DNA of 64,000 bases. Source: Veillonella ratti. GTDB lineage: Bacteria; Bacillota; Negativicutes; Veillonellales; Veillonellaceae. Under the pieces are notes generated by a model. That model was not told where the DNA came from and did no database searches. It worked only from the letters and a program-made list of their open reading frames with translations. The translations under genes were made by a program, and so were the position numbers. Below are positions 27,370-37,776 of this stretch, in pieces (within the stretch, counting starts at the first letter, position 1; each line of letters opens with the position of its first letter). The stretch is taken from contig NZ_RQUX01000004.1 in NCBI RefSeq assembly GCF_003992115.1, positions 78,195-142,194 on the forward strand. Direction: 5' to 3'.

Positions 27370-27477
27370 AAATTATTTTGAATGGATACGTTATCTTATA
27401 AAGGTAAACTATTTTGAATAAGTAATGTTATTTAGATTTATAAATTATTTTGAATGAGTATTCTAAGATAGATAAAT
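27370..27477 (+). repeat. Three degenerate 36-bp tandem units before nth
   Basis: A 14-base core, AAAYTATTTTGAAT-like, recurs at 27370, 27406 and 27442, exactly 36 bases apart. The other 22 bases of each unit are only weakly alike and AT-rich. The third unit overlaps a possible TTG start for nth at 27450. Not a CRISPR: there is no spacer-repeat alternation with conserved ends. Confidence 0.5.
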
Positions 27478-27494
27478 GGAGCATAGAAGACAGA

Positions 27495-28133
27495 ATGCGT
27501 GTAACGAAAGCTATTAAGGCAGAACAAATAGCTATTTTGGAAACCGTCTATAAAGATGCGAAACCTGCCTTGCATTATAACAGCCCGTTTGAATTGCTCG
27601 TAGCCGTCGTGTTGTCCGCACAATGTACGGATGAACGAGTTAATATTATTACGGCTCGATTATTTCCGACTTACAGTGATCCGGCCGACATGTTGGCGTT
27701 GGGAACGGCTAAGCTGGAAGTTTTAATTCGCGACTGCGGTCTCTATCGGGCGAAAGCGGCAAATTTAATAAAAACCTGTGATATTTTGGTTAATACTTAT
27801 GGCGGTGAAGTGCCCCATGAGTTTGACAAATTAGTAGAATTGCCCGGCGTAGGGCGTAAAACGGCCAATGTGTTGGTGTCGGTATTATTTGATACACCGG
27901 CTATTGCCGTAGATACTCATGTATTTAGGGTGTCTAATCGTTTGGGGTTGGCTCGTGGTAAAACGCCGGAAGAGGTAGAAGAAAAGCTCAAGAAAGCAAT
28001 TCCGATGGAAAAATGGAGTGCTGCCCATCATTGGATTATTTGGCATGGTCGTAAAGTTTGTAAGGCCAGAAAGCCTTTGTGCGGCGAATGTCCGTTAGCT
28101 CATGTGTGTCCGTCAGCCGGTAAGGAGGCATAA
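27495..28133 (+). CDS. nth: Endonuclease III
   Basis: 212 residues from this ATG, the normal length. It is a base-excision-repair glycosylase/AP lyase for oxidised pyrimidines. The helix-hairpin-helix LPGVGRKTANV contains the catalytic lysine; the catalytic aspartate is in AIAVDTHVFRV. A [4Fe-4S] cluster loop C-x6-C-x2-C-x5-C is complete at the end (VCKARKPLCGECPLAHVC). The frame is open to a TTG at 27450 inside the 36-bp repeats, but family alignment and the ATG favour 27495. The next gene follows after one base. Confidence 0.93.
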   Translation: MRVTKAIKAEQIAILETVYKDAKPALHYNSPFELLVAVVLSAQCTDERVNIITARLFPTYSDPADMLALGTAKLEVLIRDCGLYRAKAANLIKTCDILVNTYGGEVPHEFDKLVELPGVGRKTANVLVSVLFDTPAIAVDTHVFRVSNRLGLARGKTPEEVEEKLKKAIPMEKWSAAHHWIIWHGRKVCKARKPLCGECPLAHVCPSAGKEA

Positions 28134-28134
28134 T

Positions 28135-29616
28135 ATGAAGGAAGCAATGCAATCACTTATAAAGAAGTTTAAAGCAATCGGTGTTACCGGTAGCGCAATG
28201 GTAACGGAATTATTGCGTTTTCGCGTACTGGATCAAATACTTCAGACTAGTCCCGAAGTACGCCAGTGGGGGATTACGGGTGATAAATTATATGAATTGG
28301 CGCAGCAAAGTACAGTTGAAGTTTTTGGCGAACTTCCTTACGATCAAGTAGCCTTTGAATCTGTATACGGCCCTTCTTTTGCCGTAGAAGTAATGGACTT
28401 TATTACGGAGACGGGCTATGTGGAAGGCATTGCGGCCGGTGAACAGTGGCGCCTGCCGTTTAAAGACATTATTGAATTCCACAAGAATTCGGAAGGTATT
28501 ATCCTCTTTGCCAATATTGAAGAATATGCCGCCTTGGCAGAAGAAATTTTGCAAGCTATTCCATCAGAGCGTTTATTATTATATACGTCATCCGAAACAT
28601 GCTATAATTTATTTAAACAGCTCTATCCGTTGGCTCCGGTTATTGATGAATGGCCGGAAGATGTTATTTTTGACCATATTGTAGCGGCGTCTACCGGCTT
28701 GTTCCGAGCACCGGTTGAAATTATGCAGGAATTGGCTAATCGGGTAGGCAATATTACAGAACTGGGTACAGCCCACTACTTCATTCCGATTAGTGCCATT
28801 CAGGACCAAGTGGGTATGAATCGCATGGCCGTTCAGTATATGTTGTTGCAACCACGTTTGGAATCAATTCGTGAATGGGCACCGCTGGGCACTTATGAAT
28901 TTGTGTACACGAATCGTTCGGTTAAAAAAGTAGCCCTTGAGATTCGTGAAGTAATGGGGGAAACATGGCGTTCCACACCGTTTATTGCTTTGCCTCATGA
29001 AGTTTTGGCTTCTATGGATACTTTCTCTATGGTGCAGTATGCCTTATCACTATGCGGTATAGAACCGGCTATGAAAGCTCAATTACCGACATTGGGTGAA
29101 GACGGTTTTACGTCCAAAGATCCTAAAGTTCCTTTATATGTACAAAAAGTATTTAATGCTTTTGAAGCGACCCGCTTGGAATTAGAACGTCAGGGTACTG
29201 AGGTTCAATTAAAACTGGTTGATCACGAAGGTCGCAAAGCAGGTGAAACCTTGGACGAAGATTCTTATGCGGAACTCATGGAACAAAGCAAAGTGGCCGA
29301 GGAGGATACAGCGTATTGGATGTTTACCAATCCGGAGGCTGCTTATATCTGGTATACCTATTTCCGCAGTCTACAGGGGGAACAGGTTTTAACCAAGCTG
29401 GCTCAAATGGTGTTGACGCCGGAAGCCTTATTGCAGTTGATGGGTAGTGTGCGTCGTCAAATTATTAAAGAAGAACCGTTGACAGAATTGGCCACTCGTT
29501 TTGAAAAAGCCCGGGCGGCTCGTAAAGCGGCCTTAGCTAAGGCTGATGCCGATTGGCAGGCAGAGATTGAAGCCATAGCCAAAGAAATTGTACCAAATCC
29601 AACTGAGAGTGATTGA
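28135..29616 (+). CDS. Unrecognised 493-residue cytoplasmic protein
   Basis: No family recognised. No signal peptide or membrane helix. It is acidic, rich in Glu, Ala and Leu. The N-terminal part (about 1-60) is helical and could be a small DNA- or protein-binding domain. About 95-250 has alternating beta-alpha segments (EGIILFANIEEYAALAEEIL, ERLLLYTSSETCYNLF, DVIFDHIVAAS), possibly a degenerate Rossmann/methyltransferase-like fold lacking a glycine-rich loop. The end (about 440-493) is a charged Ala/Lys/Glu helix. AAGGAGG precedes the ATG, one base after nth, so it is probably co-transcribed. The call as a real gene is secure; the function is not. Confidence 0.8.
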   Translation: MKEAMQSLIKKFKAIGVTGSAMVTELLRFRVLDQILQTSPEVRQWGITGDKLYELAQQSTVEVFGELPYDQVAFESVYGPSFAVEVMDFITETGYVEGIAAGEQWRLPFKDIIEFHKNSEGIILFANIEEYAALAEEILQAIPSERLLLYTSSETCYNLFKQLYPLAPVIDEWPEDVIFDHIVAASTGLFRAPVEIMQELANRVGNITELGTAHYFIPISAIQDQVGMNRMAVQYMLLQPRLESIREWAPLGTYEFVYTNRSVKKVALEIREVMGETWRSTPFIALPHEVLASMDTFSMVQYALSLCGIEPAMKAQLPTLGEDGFTSKDPKVPLYVQKVFNAFEATRLELERQGTEVQLKLVDHEGRKAGETLDEDSYAELMEQSKVAEEDTAYWMFTNPEAAYIWYTYFRSLQGEQVLTKLAQMVLTPEALLQLMGSVRRQIIKEEPLTELATRFEKARAARKAALAKADADWQAEIEAIAKEIVPNPTESD

Positions 29617-29641
29617 CAAGAAAGTCTAAGTGGGATAAAGT
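29613..29641 (+). promoter_or_regulatory. Promoter for the YdbC/PC4-like gene
   Basis: TTGACA (29613-29618), a 17-base spacer and TAAAGT (29636-29641), 26 bases before the next start and overlapping the preceding stop codon. Confidence 0.65.
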
Positions 29642-29666
29642 ATAGAGTTAGATAAGGAGGTAAGAC

Positions 29667-29972
29667 ATGGCAGTTGTAAATTTTGAAATCTATAAAGTAT
29701 TAGGCACCTTATCTGAAAATAAAGATGGGTGGAAAAAGCAACTTACTTGCACCAGTTGGGGGCGTTATAATCCTAAATTCGACCTTCGTTCCTGGGACAG
29801 TGAATATAATGGTATGACTAAGGGGATTACCTTATCGCTCGAAGAAATCGTGGCGCTTCGCGATTTATTGAATGAAGTGGATTTAGAAGCGGCTTACGAA
29901 GAATCCGTAGCAGAACGTCAAGCTGCCAAAGCAGCTGAAAAAGCGGCCGAAAAGGACTCCGCTGACGAATAA
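29667..29972 (+). CDS. YdbC/PC4-like single-stranded-DNA-binding protein
   Basis: 101 residues. The N-terminal 75 match the YdbC family, a bacterial version of the PC4 fold that binds single-stranded DNA: FEIYKVLGTLSENKDGWKKQLTCTSWGRYNPKFDLRSWD, then MTKGITLSLEEIVALRDLL. The last 25 residues are an Ala/Glu/Lys-rich helical tail. Proposed roles are in transcription or DNA metabolism; the exact one is unknown. GGAGG precedes the ATG and it has its own promoter. Confidence 0.85.
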   Translation: MAVVNFEIYKVLGTLSENKDGWKKQLTCTSWGRYNPKFDLRSWDSEYNGMTKGITLSLEEIVALRDLLNEVDLEAAYEESVAERQAAKAAEKAAEKDSADE

Positions 29973-29991
29973 GCAAAATTTAAGTAATGAG

Positions 29992-30020
29992 TTGCATTAA
30001 CTGATTGTCCATGATATAAT
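29992..30020 (+). promoter_or_regulatory. rpmE promoter
   Basis: TTGCAT (29992-29997), a 17-base spacer and TATAAT (30015-30020), the -10 being extended by TG. It lies 40 bases before the rpmE start. Confidence 0.7.
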
Positions 30021-30060
30021 CAATAAGCATAGTTTTGGACAGTGGAAAGAGGTGTATAGA

Positions 30061-30258
30061 ATGAAACAAGGAATTCATCCTAATTATGGTGAAGCTACCG
30101 TAACTTGCGGTTGTGGCAATACGTTTAAAACAGGTTCCGTTAAAAGCGATCTTCGCGTAGACGTATGTTCCAAATGCCATCCGTTCTTCACAGGACAGCA
30201 ACGTACTGCTCAGGCTCGCGGTCGTATCGAACAATTCAACAAGCGTTACGGTAAATAA
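30061..30258 (+). CDS. rpmE: Ribosomal protein bL31, zinc-binding form
   Basis: 65 residues. It is a large-subunit protein at the subunit interface. [19 protein letters not shown] is the usual start. The zinc site is complete (CGC near residues 16-18 and CSKC near 37-40), so this is the C+ form rather than the zinc-free paralogue. The ATG at 30061 gives the correct N-terminus and has GAGGTG upstream; a GTG nine bases earlier is rejected. A tight hairpin follows. Confidence 0.97.
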   Translation: MKQGIHPNYGEATVTCGCGNTFKTGSVKSDLRVDVCSKCHPFFTGQQRTAQARGRIEQFNKRYGK

Positions 30259-30277
30259 TTACTGTAGTCTAGCTATA

Positions 30278-30316
30278 CAAATAATACGGCAGAGCTTCGG
30301 CTCTGCCTATATTTGT
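30278..30316 (+). terminator. Stem-loop after rpmE
   Basis: GGCAGAGC-TTCG-GCTCTGCC, an 8-bp stem with a stable TTCG tetraloop, extended by ACAAATA/TATTTGT outside it. The T-tract is weak, so termination may be partial and allow read-through to the next gene. Confidence 0.65.
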
Positions 30317-30333
30317 TTGAGAGAGGAGACGCA

Positions 30334-31221
30334 TTGGAAACGAAGCGAGTTAAAAAGTTTGTAGGAGGCCAAGCCGTCATCGAAGGTGTTATGATGCGCG
30401 GCCCTAAATATACAGCCACGGCGGTTCGTGAACCGGGTGGCCAAATTGTAGTGGATACGAAACCGACAACTTCAATCAGCGATAAGTATCCCATTTTGAA
30501 AAAACCTCTTTTACGAGGTTGTGTGGCTCTTTATGAGTCTTTAGTTATCGGTATGGGTGCCCTTTCTTTTTCCGCTAAAGCAGCCGGTGAAGAAGAGGAA
30601 ACCATGTCAAATAAAGAGATTGCCCTTACCATGGTATTTTCAACGGTTATGGCAATTGCCTTATTTTTGGCATTGCCAACGTATGCGGCTAAATGGATTC
30701 CCGGTATCGGTGACAATCACTTTGTATTAAACTTGGTAGAAGGGGCGATTCGCCTTCTTTTATTTTTGATTTATATATGGGCCATCGGGCAGGCCAAAGA
30801 TATTCGTCGTGTGTTTCAATATCACGGGGCGGAGCATAAAACGATTCATACCTATGAAAGTGATGTACCGTTGACAGTTGAAAATGTGCGTGAGCACTCA
30901 CGTTTACATGCACGTTGCGGCACTAACTTTTTATTAATCGTTATGGTAACGAGTATTTTTGTATTCGCTTTCTTAGGTTGGCCAAGCTTATGGGAACGCA
31001 TTATTTCCCGCGTTCTTTTGATGCCGGTAGTAGCCGGGATTGCCTATGAAATGATTCGTTTGGCCGGACGCAGTGAAAGTGTCATTGTTAAGGCCTTAAT
31101 TACGCCCGGTTTGTGGTTGCAGTACATGACGACTCGTGAACCGGATGACGACCAGATTGAAGTGGCTATTCGAGCTTTGGAATCGGTACGGCCTGCTGAA
31201 GAAGACGCTTATGAATCTTAG
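30334..31221 (+). CDS. DUF1385 family membrane protein (YqhQ-like)
   Basis: 295 residues. The N-terminal soluble part has the family signature VGGQAVIEGVMMRGPKY, then DKYPILKKPLLRGCVALYESLVIGMGALSFSA. Several membrane helices follow (about 98-115, 130-160, 195-240), with QYHGAEHKTIHTYE, ARCGTNFLLIV and GIAYEMIRLAGR conserved between and after them. The role is unknown; the gene often sits between rpmE and prfA, as here. The TTG at 30334 with GAGAGGAG at correct distance is the likely start. Confidence 0.87.
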   Translation: METKRVKKFVGGQAVIEGVMMRGPKYTATAVREPGGQIVVDTKPTTSISDKYPILKKPLLRGCVALYESLVIGMGALSFSAKAAGEEEETMSNKEIALTMVFSTVMAIALFLALPTYAAKWIPGIGDNHFVLNLVEGAIRLLLFLIYIWAIGQAKDIRRVFQYHGAEHKTIHTYESDVPLTVENVREHSRLHARCGTNFLLIVMVTSIFVFAFLGWPSLWERIISRVLLMPVVAGIAYEMIRLAGRSESVIVKALITPGLWLQYMTTREPDDDQIEVAIRALESVRPAEEDAYES

Positions 31222-31300
31222 CTGTGCCGACGGAGTATTAAAATCTGTTACAGCAGTTCTATAGTGTCGTCAATATTAGTTTGAAAGGGGTACCCGTTTC

Positions 31301-32386
31301 ATGGTTTTAGTAGATAAATTACAAGTTATTGAAGATAAATTTATGGATTTGGAGCAACGCATCAGTGACCCTGAAGTGATTGCCCGTCAGCAGGAATGGC
31401 AGAAGTTAACACGTCAACACGCGTCCCTTACGGAAACCGTTAATACTTTCAGAGAATACAAACAAGTTCTCGCCGGTCTTGATGAAGCCTTGGAAGTAGT
31501 AGAAGATAAAAGTCTTGACGAAGAATTCCGCGAAATGGCGCAGGAAGAATTGAAGGACTTAAAAGAGTGTAAAGAAGTGTTGGAAGAACAACTCCATATT
31601 TTGCTTTTGCCAAAAGATCCTAATGATGAAAAGAATGTTATCGTGGAAATCCGTGGCGGTGCCGGCGGTGATGAAGCGGCTTTATTTGCCGGTGATTTAT
31701 TCCGCATGTACACCAAATACGCGGAAGCGCAAGGTTGGCGCTGTGAAATCATTGATGCCAATGCACCTGAATTGGGCGGCTTCAAAGAAGTGGTGTTCTC
31801 CGTTGACGGTAACAGCGCTTATTCTAAATTGAAATTCGAAAGTGGTGTGCATCGTGTACAGCGTGTACCGGAAACTGAATCGTCCGGTCGTATTCATACC
31901 TCTACCGTTACCGTAGCCGTATTGCCGGAAGCGGAAGATGTAGATATTGAAATTAATGATAAAGACCTTCAAATTGATACCTATTGTGCCAGCGGTGCCG
32001 GCGGTCAGCACGTTAACCGTACTGAATCGGCCGTGCGAATTACGCATAAACCGACCGGTATTGTAGTTGCTTGTCAGGATGAACGGTCTCAGTTAAAAAA
32101 TAAAGATAAGGCAATGCGCGTATTACGTGCTAAATTGCAAGATAAAGCCGAACAGGAAGCGGCCGCCAGCGTGGCAGCCGATCGTAAGAGTCAGGTTGGT
32201 ACGGGCGATCGCAGTGAACGTATTCGTACTTACAACTATCCGCAGGGTCGTGTGACCGATCATCGCATTAACTTAACGCTCTATAAATTGGATGCCGTAC
32301 TTAATGGCGATTTGGACGAACTGATTCAAGCTTTGATTGCAGCGGATCAGGCCGCAAAAATGCAGGAGGCCGATCAAAATGCCTAA
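31301..32386 (+). CDS. prfA: Peptide chain release factor 1
   Basis: 361 residues. It recognises UAA and UAG and releases the finished peptide. The catalytic GGQ lies in [18 protein letters not shown] (about residues 230-247). The N-terminal helical domain and [21 protein letters not shown] are typical; the anticodon-like loop region is in [26 protein letters not shown], which contains the PxT-type segment expected of RF1. The next gene, prmC, modifies this GGQ and overlaps it by 8 bases, a common coupling. Confidence 0.97.
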   Translation: MVLVDKLQVIEDKFMDLEQRISDPEVIARQQEWQKLTRQHASLTETVNTFREYKQVLAGLDEALEVVEDKSLDEEFREMAQEELKDLKECKEVLEEQLHILLLPKDPNDEKNVIVEIRGGAGGDEAALFAGDLFRMYTKYAEAQGWRCEIIDANAPELGGFKEVVFSVDGNSAYSKLKFESGVHRVQRVPETESSGRIHTSTVTVAVLPEAEDVDIEINDKDLQIDTYCASGAGGQHVNRTESAVRITHKPTGIVVACQDERSQLKNKDKAMRVLRAKLQDKAEQEAAASVAADRKSQVGTGDRSERIRTYNYPQGRVTDHRINLTLYKLDAVLNGDLDELIQALIAADQAAKMQEADQNA

Positions 32387-33272
32387 GGAGCTGTGGACTA
32401 TCGGTCGCTTGCTCCAATGGACAGAGCAGTATTTTCTCGGCAAAGGCGGCAGTCGCCTTGATGGGGAAGTGCTGCTTTCTCATATATTGGGGAAAGATCG
32501 AATTTACTTATACACACACTATGATGAACCGTTGAATAAACAGGAGCTCGACGCGTATCGACCGCTCGTGCTTGAACGCGCCAAAGGCTATAGTGTAGCT
32601 GCGATTATCGGTAAAAAAGAATTTATGGGTTTGCCGTTTGTTGTGAATAAGGATGTATTAATTCCGCGTCCCGATACGGAAACCTTGGTTGAAGATATTT
32701 TGACCGTTTTTGACAAAGAAAGTGCCCCGTACATTCTTGACGTGTGTACCGGTCCCGGTACTATTTTATACAGTTTGCTTCACTATTTACCTAAGGCTAC
32801 GGGGCTCGGTCTTGATATCAGCAAAGAGGCATTGGCAGTAGCTGTGAAAAATCGGGAGCAGTTGGAGCTCGCGGATCGAGCTAAATTATGTTACTCCGAC
32901 TTATTGAGTGCCTTAGCAGCAGACACGGCCTATGTAAACGCTTTCGATTTAATCGTCTCCAATCCGCCGTATATTCCGAGTGAGGAAATTTTGACCTTAG
33001 AACAGGAAGTTCAAAATGAACCGGTAATTGCCTTAGATGGCGGTGCCGACGGCTTGGATTTCTATCGCCGTTTATTGGCGGAGGCGCCTAAATATTTAAA
33101 AGCAGGCGGTTATTTAGCGGTTGAAATCGGGTATGACCAAGCGGAGGCGGTAACGGAGCTTGCAAAATCCGTTGGTGCTTATGGTGATGTGACGGCCCAA
33201 AAAGATTTAGGTGGTATTGTACGGGCCTTACGTTGGCAGAAAACAGGTGATGATAATGGCCATAGAAACTAA
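32379..33272 (+). CDS. prmC: Release factor glutamine methyltransferase
   Basis: 297 residues. It methylates the glutamine of the GGQ motif of release factors using SAM. The N-terminal helical domain is followed by [15 protein letters not shown], the SAM loop [16 protein letters not shown] and the catalytic NPPY in [20 protein letters not shown] lies before the ATG at 32379, inside the end of prfA; a longer frame from 32337 has no site. It overlaps the next gene by 17 bases. Confidence 0.95.
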   Translation: MPKELWTIGRLLQWTEQYFLGKGGSRLDGEVLLSHILGKDRIYLYTHYDEPLNKQELDAYRPLVLERAKGYSVAAIIGKKEFMGLPFVVNKDVLIPRPDTETLVEDILTVFDKESAPYILDVCTGPGTILYSLLHYLPKATGLGLDISKEALAVAVKNREQLELADRAKLCYSDLLSALAADTAYVNAFDLIVSNPPYIPSEEILTLEQEVQNEPVIALDGGADGLDFYRRLLAEAPKYLKAGGYLAVEIGYDQAEAVTELAKSVGAYGDVTAQKDLGGIVRALRWQKTGDDNGHRN

Positions 33273-34341
33273 AGTATATAAACATTTGGATGATGCAGCC
33301 ATTGCCGAATTGGGCGCACGTTTACGTGACGGTCAATTGGTGGCAATCCCTACGGAAACTGTATACGGACTGGGTGCTAACGGTCTTGACGAAGCGGCGA
33401 TGAGTCGAATCTATGAGGCTAAAGGACGTCCGTCGGATAATCCTTTGATTTTACATGTACCTGATCAGGAAGCGGTAAAACCCTTGGTCGCTTCAATTCC
33501 ACCGACGGCACAAAAGCTCATGGATGCTTTCTGGCCGGGACCTTTAACGATCATTATGCCAAAATCCGACAAGGTACCTAAGCGTGCTACGGGCGGTTTA
33601 GATAGTGTAGCTATTCGTTGTCCTGCTCATGATGTGTGCCGTGCTATTTTAAAAGCCGCCGGCGTACCGGTGGCGGCGCCCAGTGCCAATATTTCCGGTC
33701 GTCCCAGCCCGACTACGGCAGATGCGGTACTGCATGATATGAAAGGTCGCATTGAAGCCATTGCCGATGCGGGTCCTTGTGATGTGGGCGTTGAGTCGAC
33801 CATTGTAGAATGCGGGGACGATGCGGTTACTATTTTACGGCCCGGTGGCATTACCGATGCCATGTTAAAACGGGTAGTGAGTACGGTGACTTTTGACGAA
33901 GCTTTGAGTGCGCCCGATGTGGCACCAAAAGCGCCGGGTATGAAGTATACGCATTATGCCCCGGATGGTGATATGACTACTTATGTGGGGGCACCGCGCC
34001 TCGTCAGTCAGGCTATGATTGATGCCATGGAAGCGATTAAGCAAGAGCATAACGACAAACCGCTTCGGTTCGGGTTCCTCATGAGTGATGAAGTGGCACA
34101 ATTCCTTGACATCTATTTATCTTCATCGGATGTGCCGTTTGAATATGTAATTTATGGTAATGCGGCGGATTATAAAGGGCTTGCTCATAATTTGTATTCC
34201 TCATTATTGGCATTTAATAAGGCCGGCGTAACCCATATTTTTGCTACCGGCGTACCTATGCAAGGCTTGGGCCGTGCCATTATGAATCGCATGGCGAAGG
34301 CGAGCAGTCAAAAAATCGTACACGTAACGGGTAAACCGTAA
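33256..34341 (+). CDS. tsaC: L-threonylcarbamoyladenylate synthase (Sua5 type)
   Basis: 361 residues. It makes threonylcarbamoyl-AMP for the t6A37 modification of ANN-decoding tRNAs. The N-terminal YrdC domain (about 1-205) has VAIPTETVYGLGANG, KGRPSDNPLILHV, FWPGPLTII and APSANISGRPSPTTA. A C-terminal Sua5 domain follows after APGMKYTHYAP, making it the long two-domain type. AGGTG lies six bases before the chosen ATG. Also known as ywlC in Bacillus, where the order prfA-prmC-ywlC-ywlE is the same. Confidence 0.94.
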   Translation: MAIETKVYKHLDDAAIAELGARLRDGQLVAIPTETVYGLGANGLDEAAMSRIYEAKGRPSDNPLILHVPDQEAVKPLVASIPPTAQKLMDAFWPGPLTIIMPKSDKVPKRATGGLDSVAIRCPAHDVCRAILKAAGVPVAAPSANISGRPSPTTADAVLHDMKGRIEAIADAGPCDVGVESTIVECGDDAVTILRPGGITDAMLKRVVSTVTFDEALSAPDVAPKAPGMKYTHYAPDGDMTTYVGAPRLVSQAMIDAMEAIKQEHNDKPLRFGFLMSDEVAQFLDIYLSSSDVPFEYVIYGNAADYKGLAHNLYSSLLAFNKAGVTHIFATGVPMQGLGRAIMNRMAKASSQKIVHVTGKP

Positions 34342-34415
34342 GGGGTACTTGTAAATAGGGGCCGCCGTTTTTACATCGGCAGGCTATACAATAGATATTG
34401 AAAAGAGGTAAGACT

Positions 34416-34853
34416 ATGAACATATTATTTGTTTGCACCGGCAATACTTGCCGCAGCCCTATGGCAGAAGGTATGCTAAAAGCCATGGCAGAGGACGCTA
34501 AAAAAGATGTAGTGACTTTGTCAGCCGGCTTATTTACGGCACCGGGTGGGCGTGTATCGCCGCAAGCTATTGAGGCGGTTAAAGATGTGGCCGATATTTC
34601 CGGACATCTATCTCGGCCGCTTAATAAAGCGCTTTTAGATGCAGCTGATTTAGTGGTCGGTTTGGCAGCGGATCATAAAAAAGTATTATTGCGCCAATTC
34701 CCTGAAATGAGCGATAAAATTGTAACGTTGGGTGAATGGGCCGGTACGAATGAAGACGTAGCCGATCCGTTTGGCGGCACACAGGAAGAATATGATGCTT
34801 GTGCGGCACAAATCAAAGATCTTTTGACAAAAGCATTAGCAAAGCTGGATTAA
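34416..34853 (+). CDS. Low-molecular-weight protein tyrosine/arginine phosphatase
   Basis: 145 residues. The P-loop C7-TGNTC-R13-S is at the N-terminus (ILFVCTGNTCRSPMAEG), and the general-acid aspartate is in VADPFGGTQEEYD near residue 117. It corresponds in place to ywlE of Bacillus, a phosphoarginine phosphatase. The P-loop has Thr where arginine specificity is favoured (CTGNTCRS), which fits that activity, though tyrosine phosphatase activity cannot be excluded. GAGGTAAG precedes the ATG at 34416; the longer frame is not preferred. Confidence 0.9.
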   Translation: MNILFVCTGNTCRSPMAEGMLKAMAEDAKKDVVTLSAGLFTAPGGRVSPQAIEAVKDVADISGHLSRPLNKALLDAADLVVGLAADHKKVLLRQFPEMSDKIVTLGEWAGTNEDVADPFGGTQEEYDACAAQIKDLLTKALAKLD

Positions 34854-35051
34854 GATAAGAATATTAAACAGCAATAATTTTTAAGACTCTACGTTAATGT
34901 CCTTTTATAGAGCAGTAAGTGAATCTTGATTGGTTGTTAATTTTAATAATATCTCTATATTGTGTACAAATGTCATTGCTTGATTTTATATGACATAGTA
35001 AAATAGGGTAGAGATGTTTATATTTAATGGATACCGATTAGGAGGGATAGG

Positions 35052-35489
35052 ATGAAAGTAGCCATTGGCGCTGACCATGGCGGCGTTCATTTAAAAGCGA
35101 CAATTAAAGCGTTGCTTGATGAATTGAATGTGGCCTATACTGACTTTGGTACCGATTCGGAAGATTCCGTGGATTACCCGGATATTGCCGAACCTGTGGC
35201 TAAAGCAGTAGCAGCAGGAGAATATGATCGGGGCATTTTAATTTGCGGCACCGGCATCGGTATTGGCATTGCTGCCAATAAAGTGGCCGGTATTCGTGCA
35301 GCACTTTGTCACGATACATTTTCAGCTCACGCTTCACGGGAACACAATAATGCCAATATCTTAACGATGGGCGAACGTGTTATCGGACCCGGGTTAGCTA
35401 GCGATATTGTTAAAATTTGGTTAGCTACCGAATTCGAAGGGGGCCGTCATGAACGACGCGTCGCCAAAATAGCCGAACTAGAGGCTTAG
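35052..35489 (+). CDS. rpiB: Ribose-5-phosphate isomerase B
   Basis: 145 residues, RpiB/LacAB fold. It interconverts ribose-5-phosphate and ribulose-5-phosphate. The sugar-phosphate site IGADHGGVHLK is at the start; the anion hole GTGIGIGIAANKVAGIRAAL and HDTFSAHASREHNNANIL with active-site residues are intact. GGAGGGATAGG precedes the ATG. A 198-base AT-rich gap before it has no clear promoter. glyA and upp follow in the order found in Bacillus. Confidence 0.95.
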   Translation: MKVAIGADHGGVHLKATIKALLDELNVAYTDFGTDSEDSVDYPDIAEPVAKAVAAGEYDRGILICGTGIGIGIAANKVAGIRAALCHDTFSAHASREHNNANILTMGERVIGPGLASDIVKIWLATEFEGGRHERRVAKIAELEA

Positions 35490-35557
35490 TCCAGATAATT
35501 TGGGGGACAGCTTGTATTTCATAGGCACTATGATTTGAGTGTGTAGGAGGTAATGCT

Positions 35558-36799
35558 ATGAGCATTCTTAAGAGTCAAGATCCGGAATTAAAAAATATGA
35601 TTGATTTAGAGTTAGGCCGTCAACGTAATAAATTGGAAATGATTGCGTCTGAAAACTTCGTATCCGAAGCGGTTATGGAAGCACAGGGCAGTGTATTGAC
35701 TAATAAATACGCGGAAGGTTATTCCGGAAAGCGCTATTATGGTGGCTGTGAATATGTAGATATGGTGGAAACGTTAGCGATTGAACGAGCTAAGAAATTA
35801 TTCGGCGCTGAACATGTTAATGTACAGCCTCATTCCGGCTCACAAGCTAACTTTGGTGTTTATTTTGCTCTTTTAAAACCGGGCGACACTATCATGGGTA
35901 TGAACTTATCCCATGGCGGTCATTTGACTCATGGTTCGCCGGTTAACGTTTCGGGTACATACTTCAATGTAATTCCTTACGGCGTTGATGCAGAAACACA
36001 GGAAATTGATTATGATGAAATGCGCAAAATCGCTGAAGAAAACAAACCTAAGTTAATTATCGGCGGCGGCAGTGCGTATTCCCGCATTATTGATTTCAAA
36101 AAAATGGCCGACATCGCTCATGAAGTAGGCGCTATTTTTATGGTAGATATGGCTCACTTTGCAGGTCTTGTAGCAGCCGGTTTGCATCCAAATCCAGTAG
36201 AATATGCCGATGTTGTAACTACAACTACGCATAAAACCTTACGCGGACCTCGCGGCGGTATGATTCTTTGCAAAGAACAATATGCTAAAGCGATTGATAA
36301 AGCAATTTTCCCTGGCATCCAAGGTGGTCCTTTGATGCATGTAATCGCTGCAAAAGCGGTTGCTTTCGGCGAAGCTTTAAAACCTGAATTCAAAGAATAT
36401 GCACAGCAAGTTGTAACCAATGCGAAAGTGTTGGCAGCAGCTCTTCAAAAAGAAGGTTTTAAAATCGTATCCGGCGGTACCGATACGCATGTAATGCTCG
36501 TTGACGTACGCAGCTGCGGTTTGACCGGTAAAGTTGCTGAATTCTTACTTGATGAAGTCGGCATTACTTGCAATAAGAACACCATTCCGTTTGATCCTGA
36601 AAGTCCATTCGTAACCAGCGGTATTCGTCTCGGTACACCGGCTTTGACGACTCGTGGCTTAAAAGAAGCGGATATGGAAGAAATTGCGTCCATCATTGCG
36701 TTAGTTCTTAAAAACTCCGAAGATAAAGCTAAACATGAAGAAGCAGCTAAACGTGTAGCCGCTCTTTGTGAAAAATATCCTATGTATCCTAATCTTTAA
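35558..36799 (+). CDS. glyA: Serine hydroxymethyltransferase
   Basis: 413 residues, a PLP enzyme linking serine and glycine with the tetrahydrofolate one-carbon pool. [24 protein letters not shown] and YYGGCEYVD are the N-terminal signatures. [18 protein letters not shown] and the PLP lysine in [14 protein letters not shown] (about residue 228) are intact; the folate region [19 protein letters not shown] is near the end. AGGAGG precedes the ATG. Codon use is strongly biased, indicating high expression. Confidence 0.98.
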   Translation: MSILKSQDPELKNMIDLELGRQRNKLEMIASENFVSEAVMEAQGSVLTNKYAEGYSGKRYYGGCEYVDMVETLAIERAKKLFGAEHVNVQPHSGSQANFGVYFALLKPGDTIMGMNLSHGGHLTHGSPVNVSGTYFNVIPYGVDAETQEIDYDEMRKIAEENKPKLIIGGGSAYSRIIDFKKMADIAHEVGAIFMVDMAHFAGLVAAGLHPNPVEYADVVTTTTHKTLRGPRGGMILCKEQYAKAIDKAIFPGIQGGPLMHVIAAKAVAFGEALKPEFKEYAQQVVTNAKVLAAALQKEGFKIVSGGTDTHVMLVDVRSCGLTGKVAEFLLDEVGITCNKNTIPFDPESPFVTSGIRLGTPALTTRGLKEADMEEIASIIALVLKNSEDKAKHEEAAKRVAALCEKYPMYPNL

Positions 36800-36861
36800 T
36801 ATATCCGCTTGAGAGAGATTTCATAACATGCCTTATTGAGGCACAGAATAGTAAGACTTAA

Positions 36862-37503
<642 letters not shown>

Positions 37504-37572
37504 TCTAAAAAATAAGATAGGTGAAGCGTATTAACTATTACAGTCTGATAAGCTTTGCATAATAAATAAGGA

Positions 37573-37606
37573 ATGGCTTGGAGCGATATGCTTCAAGCTA
37601 TTTTTT
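37573..37606 (+). terminator. Terminator after upp
   Basis: An 8-bp stem (ATGGCTTG with CAAGCTAT, one G-T pair) plus partial inner pairing, followed by TTTTTT. Confidence 0.8.
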
Positions 37607-37776
37607 GTGTTATATTTCATGATTGATATATGTAATTTAATTTTTGGCAATAGACAAAATAAGTTATATCGAATATAATGAATATATAAGATGAATAGAA
37701 GCAGTAAACTATACTTCATAATTTATTGCTTAAGAGAAGTAAATAATTGATATATTATAATGAAATGAGGTAGACT

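Noticed and set aside
27370..27477. Possible CRISPR because of 36-base periodicity
   Set aside because: Only a 14-base core repeats, there are no conserved repeats with unique spacers, and no cas genes are present.
34854..35051. tRNA or other RNA gene in the gap before rpiB
   Set aside because: No cloverleaf or T-loop sequence, only AT-rich sequence with small stems.
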